Shown here piece after piece: positions 38,200 through 50,700 of a DNA stretch of 64,000 bases (position 1 is the stretch's first letter; every line of letters starts with the position of its first letter). Position numbers and translations under genes: made by a program. A model generated the notes under the pieces. The model was not told where the DNA came from. It ran no database searches and saw only the letters and a program-made list of their open reading frames with translations. The stretch comes from Imbricaverruca yamaguchii (Eukaryota > Arthropoda > Thecostraca > Neoverrucidae): contig JAOTOL010001642.1 in the NCBI GenBank assembly GCA_034440575.1, positions 1,116,001 to 1,180,000 of the forward strand, given 5' to 3'.

Positions 38200-41100
38200 A
38201 GGCCAATTTTGGCCAAAATTAGGGTATTATTGCAGTTTTGGGTATCTGTAAGATAAGCTTTACTCACATTTTAGCCCCATGAAGGAAGCAAGGGGTTAGG
38301 TTTGGTTTGGTTATGTTAGGTTAAGCATTTGTTTTAACTTTTACAATTACAAAATGTATTCTTTAGTGTATTCTTTCTGAACAAAATATGCTAGGTTAGG
38401 TTTTTAATTTTTAAATGTTTTGGAAAAATTTGTAAATTAAAAATTTGTTTAAAGAATGTGTTGTATGGAAGGTTAAGCTAGATTTGTTCATGTTATGTTA
38501 TGTTTTTTTTTCTTGAACATCATTTTTCTGCTATGTTGTGCACCTCCAGGCCAAATTTTTGTATTAGTGTGCCTGCCAATGGAGAAGTATGCATGTGCAA
38601 AGAAATTGAGTGGTTTGATCATGTTAACAACATTCATATACATTGCATTTGGAAAATGATAGAAATCAAAAATTACCATCAACTACAAATTTACCCTGTG
38701 TTTATATTTATGAACATCATTAATAAGATGTGACTTAGTACTTCTGTGTACACTTACTTTTCAGTTGGCAAGCAAAATAATACAAATAAGAGGCTTTTAG
38801 TTAGGTAATATATCATACAAAAAAGAGTTTTAAAAAATGCAACAACCAAACCTAGCCCAGCATAACCAGTATTATTAAACTTTAAGGCATTCACAATGCA
38901 AGTTTTACACAGATACCTCCATGAAATAATCAGTTTTGGTTAGGTGAGGTTTTTTATGTTGGAAACATTTTTATAAAATGTACCTGCATAAAATTTGTAT
39001 TTATCTTCGGGAACACACTAGTCTAAATCGGGGCAAGTTAGGTCAGTTTTTGTCTTTTATCCTGATAAAAAAATGGGATAAAAATATTTGAATATTGTAT
39101 GTTGAAATATTTTCTTACATATGTAGGTAGGCTATATTATGTTAGGTTATGTTTCATTTTTCTCATTCGTTCTTCCTCATTGCTCAGTCCTTGAATAGTA
39201 CCTCCAGTGTTTAAATGTGCACCATGATGACCAGAAAATTGATGGCTGAATGAAACTGCAAGCAGGCTGTTTTGCAAGCAGGCTGAGTATTAGAACAAGT
39301 TCCCAATGAATATAATTGTATGTATGTTAAAAATAAACTAATGCATAACTGTTTTTAAAAAGTACAATAATTTAGGGCAAGTTTTTCCACACATTAGCTC
39401 TTGGCATGAACAAAATGTAAAATGTTCATGGTGTGCCAAGAATATAGCAGTCATAATTCAACAAACTTGAAGGAAGTGGCACACAAACCAAAAGAACAGC
39501 TGTGATTGCACAATTCACTTCCCCACACTAAATCACTTTCCTGGTGACCTGGGTAGTTGTTACATCATTTACCATCTTAAGCTGATAGCTGCTCAATGTG
39601 GAAACTGCTGGTTTGCCTAAAGCTAACCAGAGCTTTTAAGATGACAACATAACACTATTTCACTTTAAGCTAGCCCTAATATAGTGGCATAGCAAAGGTG
39701 AGGACAAGGAAGGTTCCCATGAGATGTGGTGGACCCTCATAAATAATTGCAGGGTCCCAAAATTCACACCAGGACCAAAAAAAAATAGGTTGGGGTCATG
39801 AAAATGAAATAGATCTTTAAAAAATCAAATCAGGCCTGGAAGATCATTCTGCAGTCACAAACAATTGACCATTATATGACAGCAATTAGCAAAATGTAGG
39901 GGCTTAGCTGAAGCTGCAGGAACTGCAGAATTGCATGAAGCATGAGTATCAATTTGTGTACATTTGAATCCTTGGCCACCCATTGGTCACATAGCCCCCT
40001 CCCCCATGCATGTCAAGCTTTAATATGGGAACCCATGAGATGGGCCCACCAGTCCATTTGAACCTGCACATTGCTTACATGTATTTCCCCCCCCCCCCCA
40101 ATAATTTCCAGAAATCAATGCCCCTGGCATAAAGTGTGGTGAACGTGATGAATGCACTAAATTGGTGTACACATGCAAGGAACCACCCTGTACAGTATGC
40201 TTAGTATCTATAATAGAAGCTGCATTTGTCTAAATGTAACTCTAACAAAAGTTACCTGTGTTTCGTTTTTCAGTCTACCAGTCTTATTTGAGGTTGTCTG
40301 TCATTTATACCAATCTGCACACCTCACTTTTGAATTCTTCACTTTGTAGAAAACAAGGATATCTGTCTGAAGTGATAAACCCTGTGAAACTGGCATAAAA
40401 TCATCAGGTTTTTATCCCACAATGCCTATGCCATCGCTATCATGACGCCTGGTGTGGTCGCTTTCAGACCTGGGGGACAGACGACTGATGGATGTTGGAT
40501 CAGACAATGGTGAGTGTTGCCACTTCATGACCAGAATAAAATGGTATCGGCCTTCCACCGACTTAGTTCTAACAACCGTGAATTCCAGCCGTGAAGAATG
40601 ATCACAATCCGCCCTATCTCGGTAGCATGCACAATCATGAAGTGTAGGTCAATGCAAAAACGGAGGACGCATTAAATACGAGAACTTCTTGAGGTGCCTC
40701 AGACCCCTCGCAAAAGTGCTGTTTCCAGCAGGTGGTGGCCCCCAAAAACGTGCCAAATAGGAACTGGGTCTACGCCGACCAGTTAGTTGGCGATCCCCCT
40801 TACCTCACCTAGTTGGGAGCTGCAATAATACAAATCAAAGTACGGAAATTTTAATTTGCTTCGAAAAGTCTACCCGTGAAGAGAAACGTTGGCAGCACAA
40901 TCACTTCGTTTTCGATATTGTGTTGTGATGGAGCATGCAAGTTTATAGGTTGTACTTGAGATTAACCCGCTCAAGTAAAGCCTCAGCCCGGGTGCTTTTT
41001 CACAGGTGCTGGCTGTCCATCTTCTTATTGTCCACTTGTTTCGGCTTTGTTCATTGTTACTAAGCACGCATAGATAACTTGAACCTATCGAGTTCCGCAT

Positions 41101-41416
41101 GCGCTAACATTTTAGCGGACACGTGTAGCCTGAAACAGCTGGTATCGCTGCGTGCAAACGCCGCACCGACAATATTGCCACGAGAGCAAACTAATATCTC
41201 TCACTTGGAGCGCAGCACGCTGCCGACACGTGCTATTCAGCCAACAGAGCAGGTGATATACTATCTGTGGTTTCGTGTGCGGCATTCACGTCGGCAGTGT
41301 CCGCAGGCGCCGGCAGTCGGCGCCGCACCCAGCCGGTTTACCGGCGGTCCGAGAGACCCTGCGGCCAGGGGCCGAGTCGTGATGTGACTGGGTGCGCCCC
41401 CGCGCGGCGCCGGACC
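38200..41416. other. Spacer before the GPCR gene
   Basis: AT-rich, CpG-poor to about 40.43 kb, then CpG returns. C-run at 40088-40099. No coding exon recognised; the last 300 bp presumably hold the GPCR promoter and 5' UTR, with no motif I can name. Confidence 0.5.
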
Positions 41417-42721
41417 ATGGCCGAGCCGGCCACAACCACCGACTGCCCCGACTGGCCGTCCGACGACGCCTTGCAGCACTATCGGGGGCTGTCGCTGGCC
41501 TTCTACGGCGCCATCGCCGCCACCGTGTGCGTGGTCGGCATCGCCGGCAACGCGCTCAACCTGCTGGTGCTGCGGCACGTGCAGTTCCGCGAGGCGTCCA
41601 TCTACCTGTACCTGACGGCGCTGGCCGTGGCCGACCTGCTGACGCTGGCGGCCGCCGTGCCGTACGTGGTGTACCAGCTGGCGCCGGCGCGCGCCACCTG
41701 CGACGGCGTCCAGGTGGTGGCCGGCCCGTTCTTAGTGTTCTACGCGGCGCGCTGCTTCAACCCGCTGGTCAACGCGTGCATCTACACGAGCGTGTACGTC
41801 ACGTTCTGGATCACGGTGGACCGGTTCGAGGCCGTGCGCCAGCCGCTGCGCTACGCCGCCTGGCAGGGCCGCGAGCGGCAGGCGCGCGTGCGTGTCGCGC
41901 TCTCGACGGCGGCGGCCGTGCTCGTCAACGCGCCGTCGGCGTGCTTTTTCGACACGGTGCAGGTGGCCGGCGGCTGGCGGATCGACTTCCACCCGGCCGT
42001 CATGCACGGCCAGTGGTGGCTGTACGTGGTGGTGCTGCAGCAGACGCTGCTGCTGGCGCCCGCCGCCGCCATCCTCGTCATGAACGTGATGATCGTGGCG
42101 CGTATGCGCCGCACCAAGGCGCGGAAGCGGCCGGCCGCGGCGCTGGTCGTCTGTGTGGTCGGCGCCCCGGCCGACGCCGCCGACGTCGCACCGGCGCCGG
42201 GGCGCCGCGGTCGTCGGCCGACCAGCCTGCGCGAGGACGCCGAGCACCGGCTGGTGTGGCTGCTGCTGGCCATCAGCGTCAGCTGCGTGACCAGCTGCAC
42301 GGCGGCGGCCGCCACCACCCTGCTGGCGCTGGTGTTCCACGACTCGCGCGACGCCGCCTTCTTCTCGGTGCTTCAGCCGGTCAGCAACGACCTGCAGTGC
42401 CTCACCTGCCTGCTGGACGTGGTCTTCTACTACCTGTTCAGTCTGGAGATGCGACGCGGCTTCTCGGCGCTGGCGGACACGGCGGCGGTCGGCGCGCGGC
42501 GACTGTGCGGCGGCGGTGCCGGCTCCGGCTCCGGCTCCGCCGACCTGCACGGAAAGCCGCACGCGTCACGGTCGCCGCAGGCCGGCTCCGTGTCGCTCAC
42601 CAGCGTGCGCGGCTCGCATTGCGTGCCGTCGGGAGTGGGCGACTCTGGTCGGCTGACGACCGGCGACCCACTTCACGAGGATCACAGTCGTCTGGCGGCC
42701 GCGGTGTCCAGTCGGCACTGA
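41417..42721 (+). CDS. Class A (rhodopsin-like) G-protein coupled receptor, intronless
   Basis: A single 434-residue open frame. The chosen ATG has the Kozak-like context GGACCATGG; the frame is open further upstream but has no earlier ATG. Seven hydrophobic helices are visible: TM1 around 28-51 with the G-N pair (44-45), TM2 around 63-86 with L-A-V-A-D (Asp73), TM3 ending in D-R-F (135-137) instead of D-R-Y followed by R-Q-P-L-R-Y, TM4 around 160-175, TM5 around 200-227, TM6 around 279-305 and TM7 around 323-342. The TM3 end and the R-Q-P loop resemble the FMRFamide receptor/GPR139-like peptide receptor group, but the subtype is a guess. TM6 lacks C-W-x-P, and TM7 has L-L-D-V-V-F-Y-Y in place of N-P-x-x-Y. 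The long third loop is basic and Ala/Pro-rich; the C-terminal tail is Gly/Ser-rich. Acts at the plasma membrane; ligand unknown. Confidence 0.88.
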   Translation: MAEPATTTDCPDWPSDDALQHYRGLSLAFYGAIAATVCVVGIAGNALNLLVLRHVQFREASIYLYLTALAVADLLTLAAAVPYVVYQLAPARATCDGVQVVAGPFLVFYAARCFNPLVNACIYTSVYVTFWITVDRFEAVRQPLRYAAWQGRERQARVRVALSTAAAVLVNAPSACFFDTVQVAGGWRIDFHPAVMHGQWWLYVVVLQQTLLLAPAAAILVMNVMIVARMRRTKARKRPAAALVVCVVGAPADAADVAPAPGRRGRRPTSLREDAEHRLVWLLLAISVSCVTSCTAAAATTLLALVFHDSRDAAFFSVLQPVSNDLQCLTCLLDVVFYYLFSLEMRRGFSALADTAAVGARRLCGGGAGSGSGSADLHGKPHASRSPQAGSVSLTSVRGSHCVPSGVGDSGRLTTGDPLHEDHSRLAAAVSSRH

Positions 42722-43035
42722 CGTGCCGTGAGGACTGGCATTGGGTAGAGTGCTGTCAGCGGTCACCCGCCAACTTACCGCGTCGTCCGTCCGGTGTGCC
42801 GTCAGGAATGACCTGGGGTCAGTCGTCGCCAGAGGTCGCCTGCCAACTCACCGCGTCGTCTGTGTGGCGTGCCGTCAGGGCTGATCTTGGGTGGAGTGCT
42901 GTCCGCGGTCATCTGCCAACTTACCGCCTCGTCTGTACGGTGTGCAGTGGAGGCTGACCTGGGGTCAAGTGCTGCCCGCGGTCACCTGCCGAATCGCCGC
43001 CTTCGTCTGTATGGTGTGCCGTGAGGGCTCACCTG
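42722..43035. repeat. About 75-bp minisatellite directly after the GPCR stop
   Basis: Four degenerate units with GCCAACTTACCGCGTCGTC and TGTGCCGTCAGG. It starts essentially at the GPCR stop codon, so it probably forms the start of the 3' UTR. Confidence 0.8.
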
Positions 43036-46000
43036 GATCAGTCGCCGCTTTCGGTTGCGCTCAGCTTGCGAGTAGTTTGAGGAATGGTGTCTACTGTCAG
43101 AACGTGTGACCATCCTGGAGAAAGGATGATCTTGTCTTCAGCTCCACGATGACGGTACATACCACCGGCTCAAGAAGAAGCGAACGTCACGATCACGCTC
43201 GGTAATGAGGACGGCGAAGAACGTGCGACACCCTCTCAAGTGGTCGTCTGTACTTTTGTTTTCCCATCATTCTTTGCTTGAAGTTGTGCAGAGCGACTGT
43301 TGATGCACTGGTGGAGTGTTCCAATCTGAAGTAGTCGTTGGGAGGCACGGTGTGGGTGACTATTCCGTTTATCTTTACTGCATGACCACTCTCAACACTG
43401 CTGGTAATATGGTGCGATGAGGGGTTCCCTGTGGAAGCAATTCACATGAGCGTTCCGAAACCCGAATCCGTTCATATCGGTCAAACTTCATGATATTATG
43501 TGGTCCAAGGAATATGAAATGGGAGGGCGTTACCCACAAAATGTTATTCATTTTGTATTCTTCGTGTATGTATAGTCTTGTTCTTATTGTCCTTTTTCCT
43601 CCAGTCCCTCCCTTCAGTCCCATTTTTCCTCTTCTCCGTTTCTCCATCTTATTATCCTTGTTTTCTTTATTTCCGTCCTTATTCACCTTGTTCTGCCTCT
43701 TTCTGCGTCAAGTCACTCAAATGTGCTCACCGGTCATTGACCCTAACCTGGGCCGCACTTGCTGCCCGACACATGTGACTGACGTGTGTCTTTTCCTAAC
43801 GCGATGAAAGCTTTCTGTCCGTGCCTGGCTGTACCTGCCTACCTGTACATTGCCCGGTTCGAATGCTGGCAAGACGTAATGAAGCATTGATTTTATGGCT
43901 TCCTGGGCACCTGAAGCAGCTTGTAATCTTTGTCATCGTGTATCAGTGTATGCTGGATTAAATCGGCCAGAAACCTGCCCATGTAGCCGCAACATTTTGG
44001 CAGCCGCACCCTATCTCAAAATGTGCGTACTTAAAGCTCTTTTTGGTGATGCGCTTTGTATCCTCTTAATAGTGTGTGTTTTAGATTCAGACACTAAAAT
44101 CCACAGCAGTCTGGTTGCGATGTAGGTATATGCTTCTACTGCACCAAGAATAAGCAGCCAATGGTAGGAGCCCATTAAATTCCAGGTGCTCTTCAAGTAG
44201 CATTCGGCAAAGGCAGCTTCGTTTTTGTTTTGCTGGATAAAAAATTATTTATGTCACCAATATAGCGCGTGGTTGATGCGTGGGTGCGTTCACTTTTTTG
44301 TCCATTTTGGTAAAATTTGAAGTGAGCCCGGCTGGAACAACGCGAGCCAAGTTGGGCATGTAGAGTTGAGATTGTATGCTAAAGGTCGAGTTTTTGTCAT
44401 ATTCTTTGAGCTTACACACGTGCATCTTGAGTTGTGTGTGTGTTTGTTGAGGTGTTTTTCCCACCGTTTAATATTCAGGTACGGTTTTCGGTGGTCGGTG
44501 TGCCTGTGCCGCTGTTGACCGGTGTAGCGGTAGTTGTATCGATGGCTTAGTAGAAGATGCGCTACTGGTATAATAGAAAATACAACCGGTATAATAGTAG
44601 TTCTGTCGTTGGTGTAGCGGTAGCTGTGTTGCTGACGAGTGGGCGGTAGCGTCACTGGTGGTGATAAATTGCGCCGACAGGTGGCAGCTGTGTCACCGGT
44701 GGCGGCGGTTGGCACTGACTGGTGGGCTGTGACTGTACCACCAGCGGAGGTGGGGGTGTGGCAGCCGACGCGGCACGGACAGTGGACTCTGAGTCACAAC
44801 CAGTGGGCGCCAACTGACCGACTTCTTACTTGAGTGTCAGGCCGAAGCCTCCCATGATGGGCGCTGTATGACCGAAGCAGTCATACGCCCTAAGCCCAAA
44901 TAACCAACCAACCGAAGCCTCCCATCATTCATTACCAACTCACGGTTCCGGTGGACCCTCTCTTTTCCCCTCCCAACCCTTCCTGCCGTCAGCACTTGCG
45001 ATCTTGGAGACCGACAGCTTCACTTACGTGATGTACTCTGGCAATAGTGCCTCCTTGCATTCCTACCAGATTTGCTATTTCTAGAGGGTTACTAATTTTG
45101 TTTATGCCCCTCGTGTTATGCATGCAAATCACCGAAGGAAGTACGATGTTCTTGGGATACAGGCTTTCATACCACGGTGCGATTAGTCAGTGAGCATTTC
45201 GTGTTGTCTCACTTTGCCATGTTTAGTATTTTGATGTCTGCAGCTTCAAGTAGTATTTATATCTACTGTAGGAAAGCTTGACATTTCTTTTTTGCAGGGT
45301 TCTATTTTTGCAACGCTTACGTTTTATCCTCGGAAAACCGTTCCACTTTTTCCGAACTGTATGGACCTGCAACAATGTTTGCGGCTTGCGTAATTTCGTG
45401 TTGTAATGAGTGTGACAAAGTATTCAATGCATATTTCGTGCCATACGCTACGATGCCTACGTTCCGTGTTTAGCACTGAGTTATATTAGTGTGGGATTAC
45501 TTGTGTGCTGTTTTTATTGTTCATGTAATGTTCATACCGACGCCGTTAATCTATAATTCGCTACATCGCTGTGGTTGACACCGAATGTGGGTATGAAGCA
45601 AACCAGTCAGCAAGTTGTGTTTCTACGTTGCATTGTTCAAGCTTTTTGTGGAAAATTATATGCATTCGCCAAAATTATTTCATGTTATTTTATTTAAAAG
45701 TAATGACGATAGGGCACTGCTTCTTTGTTATCATATATGTATTGTCATAATTATTTTTTTATAGCACGCTTTGTTATTTGTCGTACCGTTTGTATACTGC
45801 TTGCTGCTTTGCAATTGTACAGGAAATTGTACAATTGCTTGCTGTAGCCATTTTACAAGTATTTGTAATTTTTTTTCCTGCAAACAGGCAACTGAAATGC
45901 ACTACTTTAATTTCCTGAATTGTGTTTTGGTGATTTTGCCAGCCTCGGGCACTTCGTTCCGAAGTCAACTGTATAAAGAAAATTAATTATGGGCATTAGC

Positions 46001-46732
46001 GTGGCTTAAAGTAATGTTAAGTAATATTTTTGTCAGCCCTTTGTCATGCTACCCGTGGGCATAGTTTTGTATGCCTTCGGGAGGGCATTCCCCTCCCCAT
46101 TTTTGCTTCTCCCATGATTTCGACTTTTAACATTGGACGATATGTGGTATCCCCCCTCCCGAAATTCATTTCGGCTCGCTCATTGTCTGCATGTAATGTG
46201 TCCTGTCATCAGCTTTCATGAACCTACATCTATCCTGCTACCGGCACCATGGGGGTCGTGTTTCAGCTGATGTGGAAACAAAGACAAGTTGAAATTGTTC
46301 AACAGCTATTTTTGTGAGGTAATTTTTGCCATTGACTGTTTTTCCACCATGGACGAAAATGAAGGATTCCACTGCAAAATATCGGCTTTTAACAAGCCGG
46401 TTCACAATTTGGCACCAGCCAGTGATTGAGCTCGACCCGTGGCATGGGGACACGACCCGATGTAACTCCCTGCATCATTCCACGACAGATCGACCGGTAG
46501 AAGGACAAGTGGGCACTCTGATTTTCTGTCAATGTAAAGGAAATGGTTTATATGGGTTGTATTGCGCTCCGAATCCAGCCGTAATTGTGTGCCCCATCAG
46601 AGCAACAGTTCTGGTGTTAGAGCTTGATGATTTTCTAGAGGTCATCATGCAAGGGTGCATTTGATAGCTGATATCTCTATTACAAGACATTGAAACCACA
46701 AATACCCTTGCAATTTTTAACTCGGAATGGTG
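43036..46732. other. No recognised gene
   Basis: Contains one dispersed tail motif and a degenerate GGTGTAGCGGTAG-type repeat at about 44.5-44.75 kb. No coding signal. Confidence 0.5.
44859..44914 (+). repeat. Dispersed SINE-tail motif
   Basis: GGGCGCTGTATGACCGAAGC followed by ACGCCCTAAGCCCAAATAAC; ends in repeated AACC. Confidence 0.65.
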
Positions 46733-46910
46733 GGGCCGCGGTAGCTCAGTTGGTAGAATGTCGGACTCTTGATCGCAAAATTGTCTGTTAGAATCTCACA
46801 ACCGACGGTATTTACGGAGTCCATCCATGACCAATCGGCGTGAGAGGTTGGCTACGCTATATAACCTAGCGGTTGAGTGCGTCGTAAAAGAACCCAAGGA
46901 GAAGGAGAAC
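46733..46910 (+). mobile_element. SINE, family C (tRNA-Lys-like head)
   Basis: The head resembles a tRNA with TAGCTCAGTTGGTAGA and GACTCTTGATC, but the B box is decayed, so this is not a tRNA gene. The middle carries GACCAATCGGCGTGAGAGG, the core also present in the family B SINEs, and it ends GTCGTAAAAGAACCCAAG. Confidence 0.75.
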
Positions 46911-47238
46911 TAGGAAAGGTGAGTGAAATATATTAGTTGCAATATATCATTCACTTCTTTTCATTTTTACCAAATGATCTTGTGACCTGACCCGTAGTTC
47001 ATCGGAAGCTGTACATTTGGTCGCATGGAATTGGAATGTATAAGTTATATACTGGAATTAAAATAGACTGCTTCAGTTTTAAATGTTATTTTTAGGCTCG
47101 CTGTCGTCGATTTTGCAATTGTTGGAACTGTGACTGACAGTCCATGTGGTCATTGTTTTAGCTGTGACTGACAGTGTTTGTAGTCATTGCACCCGCTCGG
47201 GCTCGGGTGACTATAGTTTACTCGTCAAGTAAGTGCAG

Positions 47239-47294
47239 TTAGTTATTTGGGTTTTCGGGCGCATCAACTGCAGTGGTTATACAGCGCCCATGTC
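47239..47294 (-). repeat. Dispersed SINE-tail motif
   Basis: The plus strand reads GTTAGTTATTTGGGTTTTCG followed by GGCGCATCAACTGC and AGCGCCCATG, the reversed tail. Confidence 0.62.
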
Positions 47295-47394
47295 TAGTAA
47301 GTGCACAATTGATGTCAATACAATATGCAATATGACATGAATCCGCCATCACTCTAATGCAGGTCATGGTAAGCGATTCATTTTATTCGAAGTC

Positions 47395-47397
<3 letters not shown>

Positions 47398-47445
<48 letters not shown>
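47398..47445. repeat. (AT)n microsatellite
   Basis: Uninterrupted TA repeat. Confidence 0.97.
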
Positions 47446-47448
<3 letters not shown>

Positions 47449-47703
47449 GTGAGATATACGCAACTGTTTGCTGGAATCTGTATGCTGGAATGTGTGTAAT
47501 TTAACAACACATTTAGCGCATATTTATTCCAATATAACAGCCACATTTTCTAAATTACTTGGCCGGAAAATTCACTTTCGCCAGGCCGGGGAGGACACCA
47601 ACAGCCTCATCAGGCTATATCATGCCATGTCAGATTTAGGCTCGCAAAAATAGCTGCTGACCTATGTGTGCTGGGGGCACGGTGGAATTGTCATTGGGAA
47701 GCT

Positions 47704-47704
47704 A

Positions 47705-47763
<59 letters not shown>
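47704..47763. repeat. (AT)n(GT)n(AT)n compound microsatellite
   Basis: AT block, about eleven GT units, second AT block. Confidence 0.96.
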
Positions 47764-50700
47764 GCCTAGATTTCATACCGAAGCATTTTTTTTTCTCACT
47801 TTCGGCTATGTTGAAGTCCTCGGAGGTCGTCCTGGGTCAGCCAGTGACATGACGTTTATCTTGGGAAATGAAAATATGTCGCTGGACAATGTGGATATAT
47901 GTCTCGAGTCTTTTCCACAGAACCATTTTGTATGGCCAACGCAGCCGATACGCCTCTAAACGGAAATGTCCAACCAACCAAGCAAAATGTTAACGCTTGT
48001 TCTACATCAGCAAGTACTAGGGTAGGGTTAGGTCACACCGTATGATCAAGTCGAGGAAGTTCCAGCTTCAGTATCCCGGTGCATCATTTTTGAAGTACGC
48101 AAATTGTTTTTTTTCCAGGAAGAAGTAATATAATACTGAACCATCTTTGTAACTCATCTCTGGTCATTGATTGGTCATCGAATATCATGTCGCACGACTG
48201 AGGCGACACCGGAATCGAATTGAGACCATTTTACTTCACGAAGAACAGGAGCATTCTGTATGAGATGACGTCGTATAGGAAATACACAATACTTTATCTG
48301 ACCTGGTTCCATTGAACTTTGACACATATTTTATACCTGAATGCTGTTTATATGTACTTTCACTTTCGCCCCGAAAGAAAAAAAACTTCAAATTCAAATG
48401 TTTCGCACTATGTGGTAAAAATGCGCGGAAATTAACCGGATCTCAGATCATTAGCCTCGATCTTAGTTAGTATCTGGAAATAGCAGAATGTTTGATTTCT
48501 TGAAACAAGAACAATATGACGGGTCAGTAACCTTTTGTAATCTTGACACAAAAGTTGCACGAGATATACAAAGCAGACGTATGCGAATGTCCAGAAAGTT
48601 TCGTGTCGGCATGTATACATTCGGACGCTATCCCGATTAAAAAAAACATGAATGGATGGGGGGGGGCTCACGCGCGATATGTCGTTTGCTGTTGCCCGTC
48701 CCACACGGCGCATTGTGGTACCTTTTTTAGAACAGCAAGTCACTTACTGTGTACTCCGTTCCGTCCATTTACTGTGTCATTTTAAGCACACAGCAAATGA
48801 ATCAAGGATGTTAATTATCTGCCAAAAAAGGAACAATTAAATTCAAGAGCACGTTTTTATGTCTCGTTCATCGGTAGCACACATAGCTCTTTTTGAATGT
48901 CACGTATGCCCGTTGTTGGCCATTACTTTTTGTGTGCACTATCTTATGGCCGTGTTTAAGGCGAAGTTTCAGTGTGCTAGAGGTTGCGGTAGGTCGCGTG
49001 ACCTCAGGCCACGATGCTATTTTGTTACATATCCCAATTATAATTTGATTCAAAGCCCACGAAGTATGTACACGAAGAAGTAAGCCCACGAAAATTAATT
49101 CCCCCATGAAGTAATTTTCGTCAAAATATACGAGATGAAGATCTCGTGTCGATCTGTCGATCTGTTGATCACCAGTCGATCTGTCGTGGAATCCGTGAAT
49201 GCCTCACGGATCTGTGGTAGTATCACGCAGCTTAAAACATATATTTATTGAACGTAACACGTGTGCTGAAATATTTGAATTTCCACAGTTTGATCACAGG
49301 AGGTTTATTGAACGGTACATGATGCGTTTCATGTATGTTGTTGTCAATGTCATGTATGTATGCGTCAATTACATGGATCTCATCAAATCCAAAATCACAA
49401 TGCTTCATTAAATCACGAAATGGAGAAATTCACCAACCATTTTCCGTTTCGATCGTTTGCTCGCTGCGATGGCCGTTTGACTCGCGACTCTTTGTTCGGA
49501 CGGATTTTGTGGGCATTGGTCGACTTTCCCCAATTTGTTGGTAGATAATATCTGTAACTGCTAACCACGTATGTTAGCCACGTGTTGAGGCGCGCGCCGA
49601 TCGATCGATGGTCGGGCATTTTCCGGTAGTGACAAGCATTCCCGATGCATGCACTAAATTCGTGGAAATCGCGCCGCTTATGAGCCGAGCTTGCTTCAGT
49701 GCTTACCCACGCGATGTGCGAAGCAGTTTGCCTTAGCAACGGCTGTGCAGTGCCATTTATGTTCACTCTGTGTAACGCTTGTGGCCTGCCGTTGACAAAA
49801 TGATGGCAGCCTATTTTCCGGTATGGCTCCAACCGCACGGGCAGGCTGACGCTGGGTCGCGTAAGCGACACCTGTTTTACTGTAATCCCACCGGTGATCC
49901 CAAAGCTAAGATGTTTCTGTTCTGCGCACTACTCTAGTACTATATGACTTAGCACAGCCATGGGCAGTCTGACCTTGGCCGCTGATGTTGCTCCACTTTC
50001 AGCTTGTAATCTCAACATGGCCTCGTGGCGCTGTTTCTGAGTTATTCCCATGAATCGTTACTGGTGTTCCTTTCTTCGGTCGCTGCCGGCTGGACCAAAA
50101 CATGCCATGTTTCACCATACAACCTTTTCTTTGGGCAAGAGTGTACATGCTTCATAGATAATGCAGTGATGAAAACTGCGAAAATCAAGCTCTAATTCTT
50201 CCCCTCTAATTCTCAGTGAAGGAATTAGGACTTGAAGCGCAGAAACAAGAAGTGATTGCGGATTAAAGTTTATGACGGTCGGGTCGGCCCGGGCCGGGCC
50301 GTGTCGCGCAGATGAACTTCTGTGGTGTATTCACATGAGTGTACCCGTGTGTACGTGTACACACTGGAGTACACCCATGCATACGTGTACGCACAGCACT
50401 TACGTCGCTCGTAATAATCGCGGGCAAAGCCACTGCTAGGTGTTTGTCAGAACTGGCGATGCCCCACTGGTACCGTGTCGGCATTCAGAGCAGATCTCAC
50501 AGCCGGCTGCGGGCTTGTAGGTGGTGTTGCGACCGTGGCACATATGCAGTTATGTTGCGAATTATCCCGTGGTCCTTCACGGTATCATCCGGGGCCGAGC
50601 CAAGGTTCCGGTCGACCGTCGAGGTTGTCGAGGTGTCTGGTCGGCGCCTGTCTCGTCCACCCTTCTACTGTTGGAGCTGCAACACACATGCGTGGGCTCC

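Noticed and set aside
41392..42957. 521-codon plus-strand frame overlapping the GPCR, and a 276-codon frame opposite it
   Set aside because: Out-of-frame and antisense shadows of a GC-rich gene. They are Ala/Arg/Gly-rich and without domain structure, while the GPCR frame shows seven helices and motifs.
46733..46805. tRNA-Lys gene
   Set aside because: The head looks like a tRNA, but the T arm and B box are decayed and it continues into a SINE core shared with other copies.
49413..49871. 152-codon minus-strand frame
   Set aside because: No recognisable domain, splice context or compositional signal; kept only as a note.
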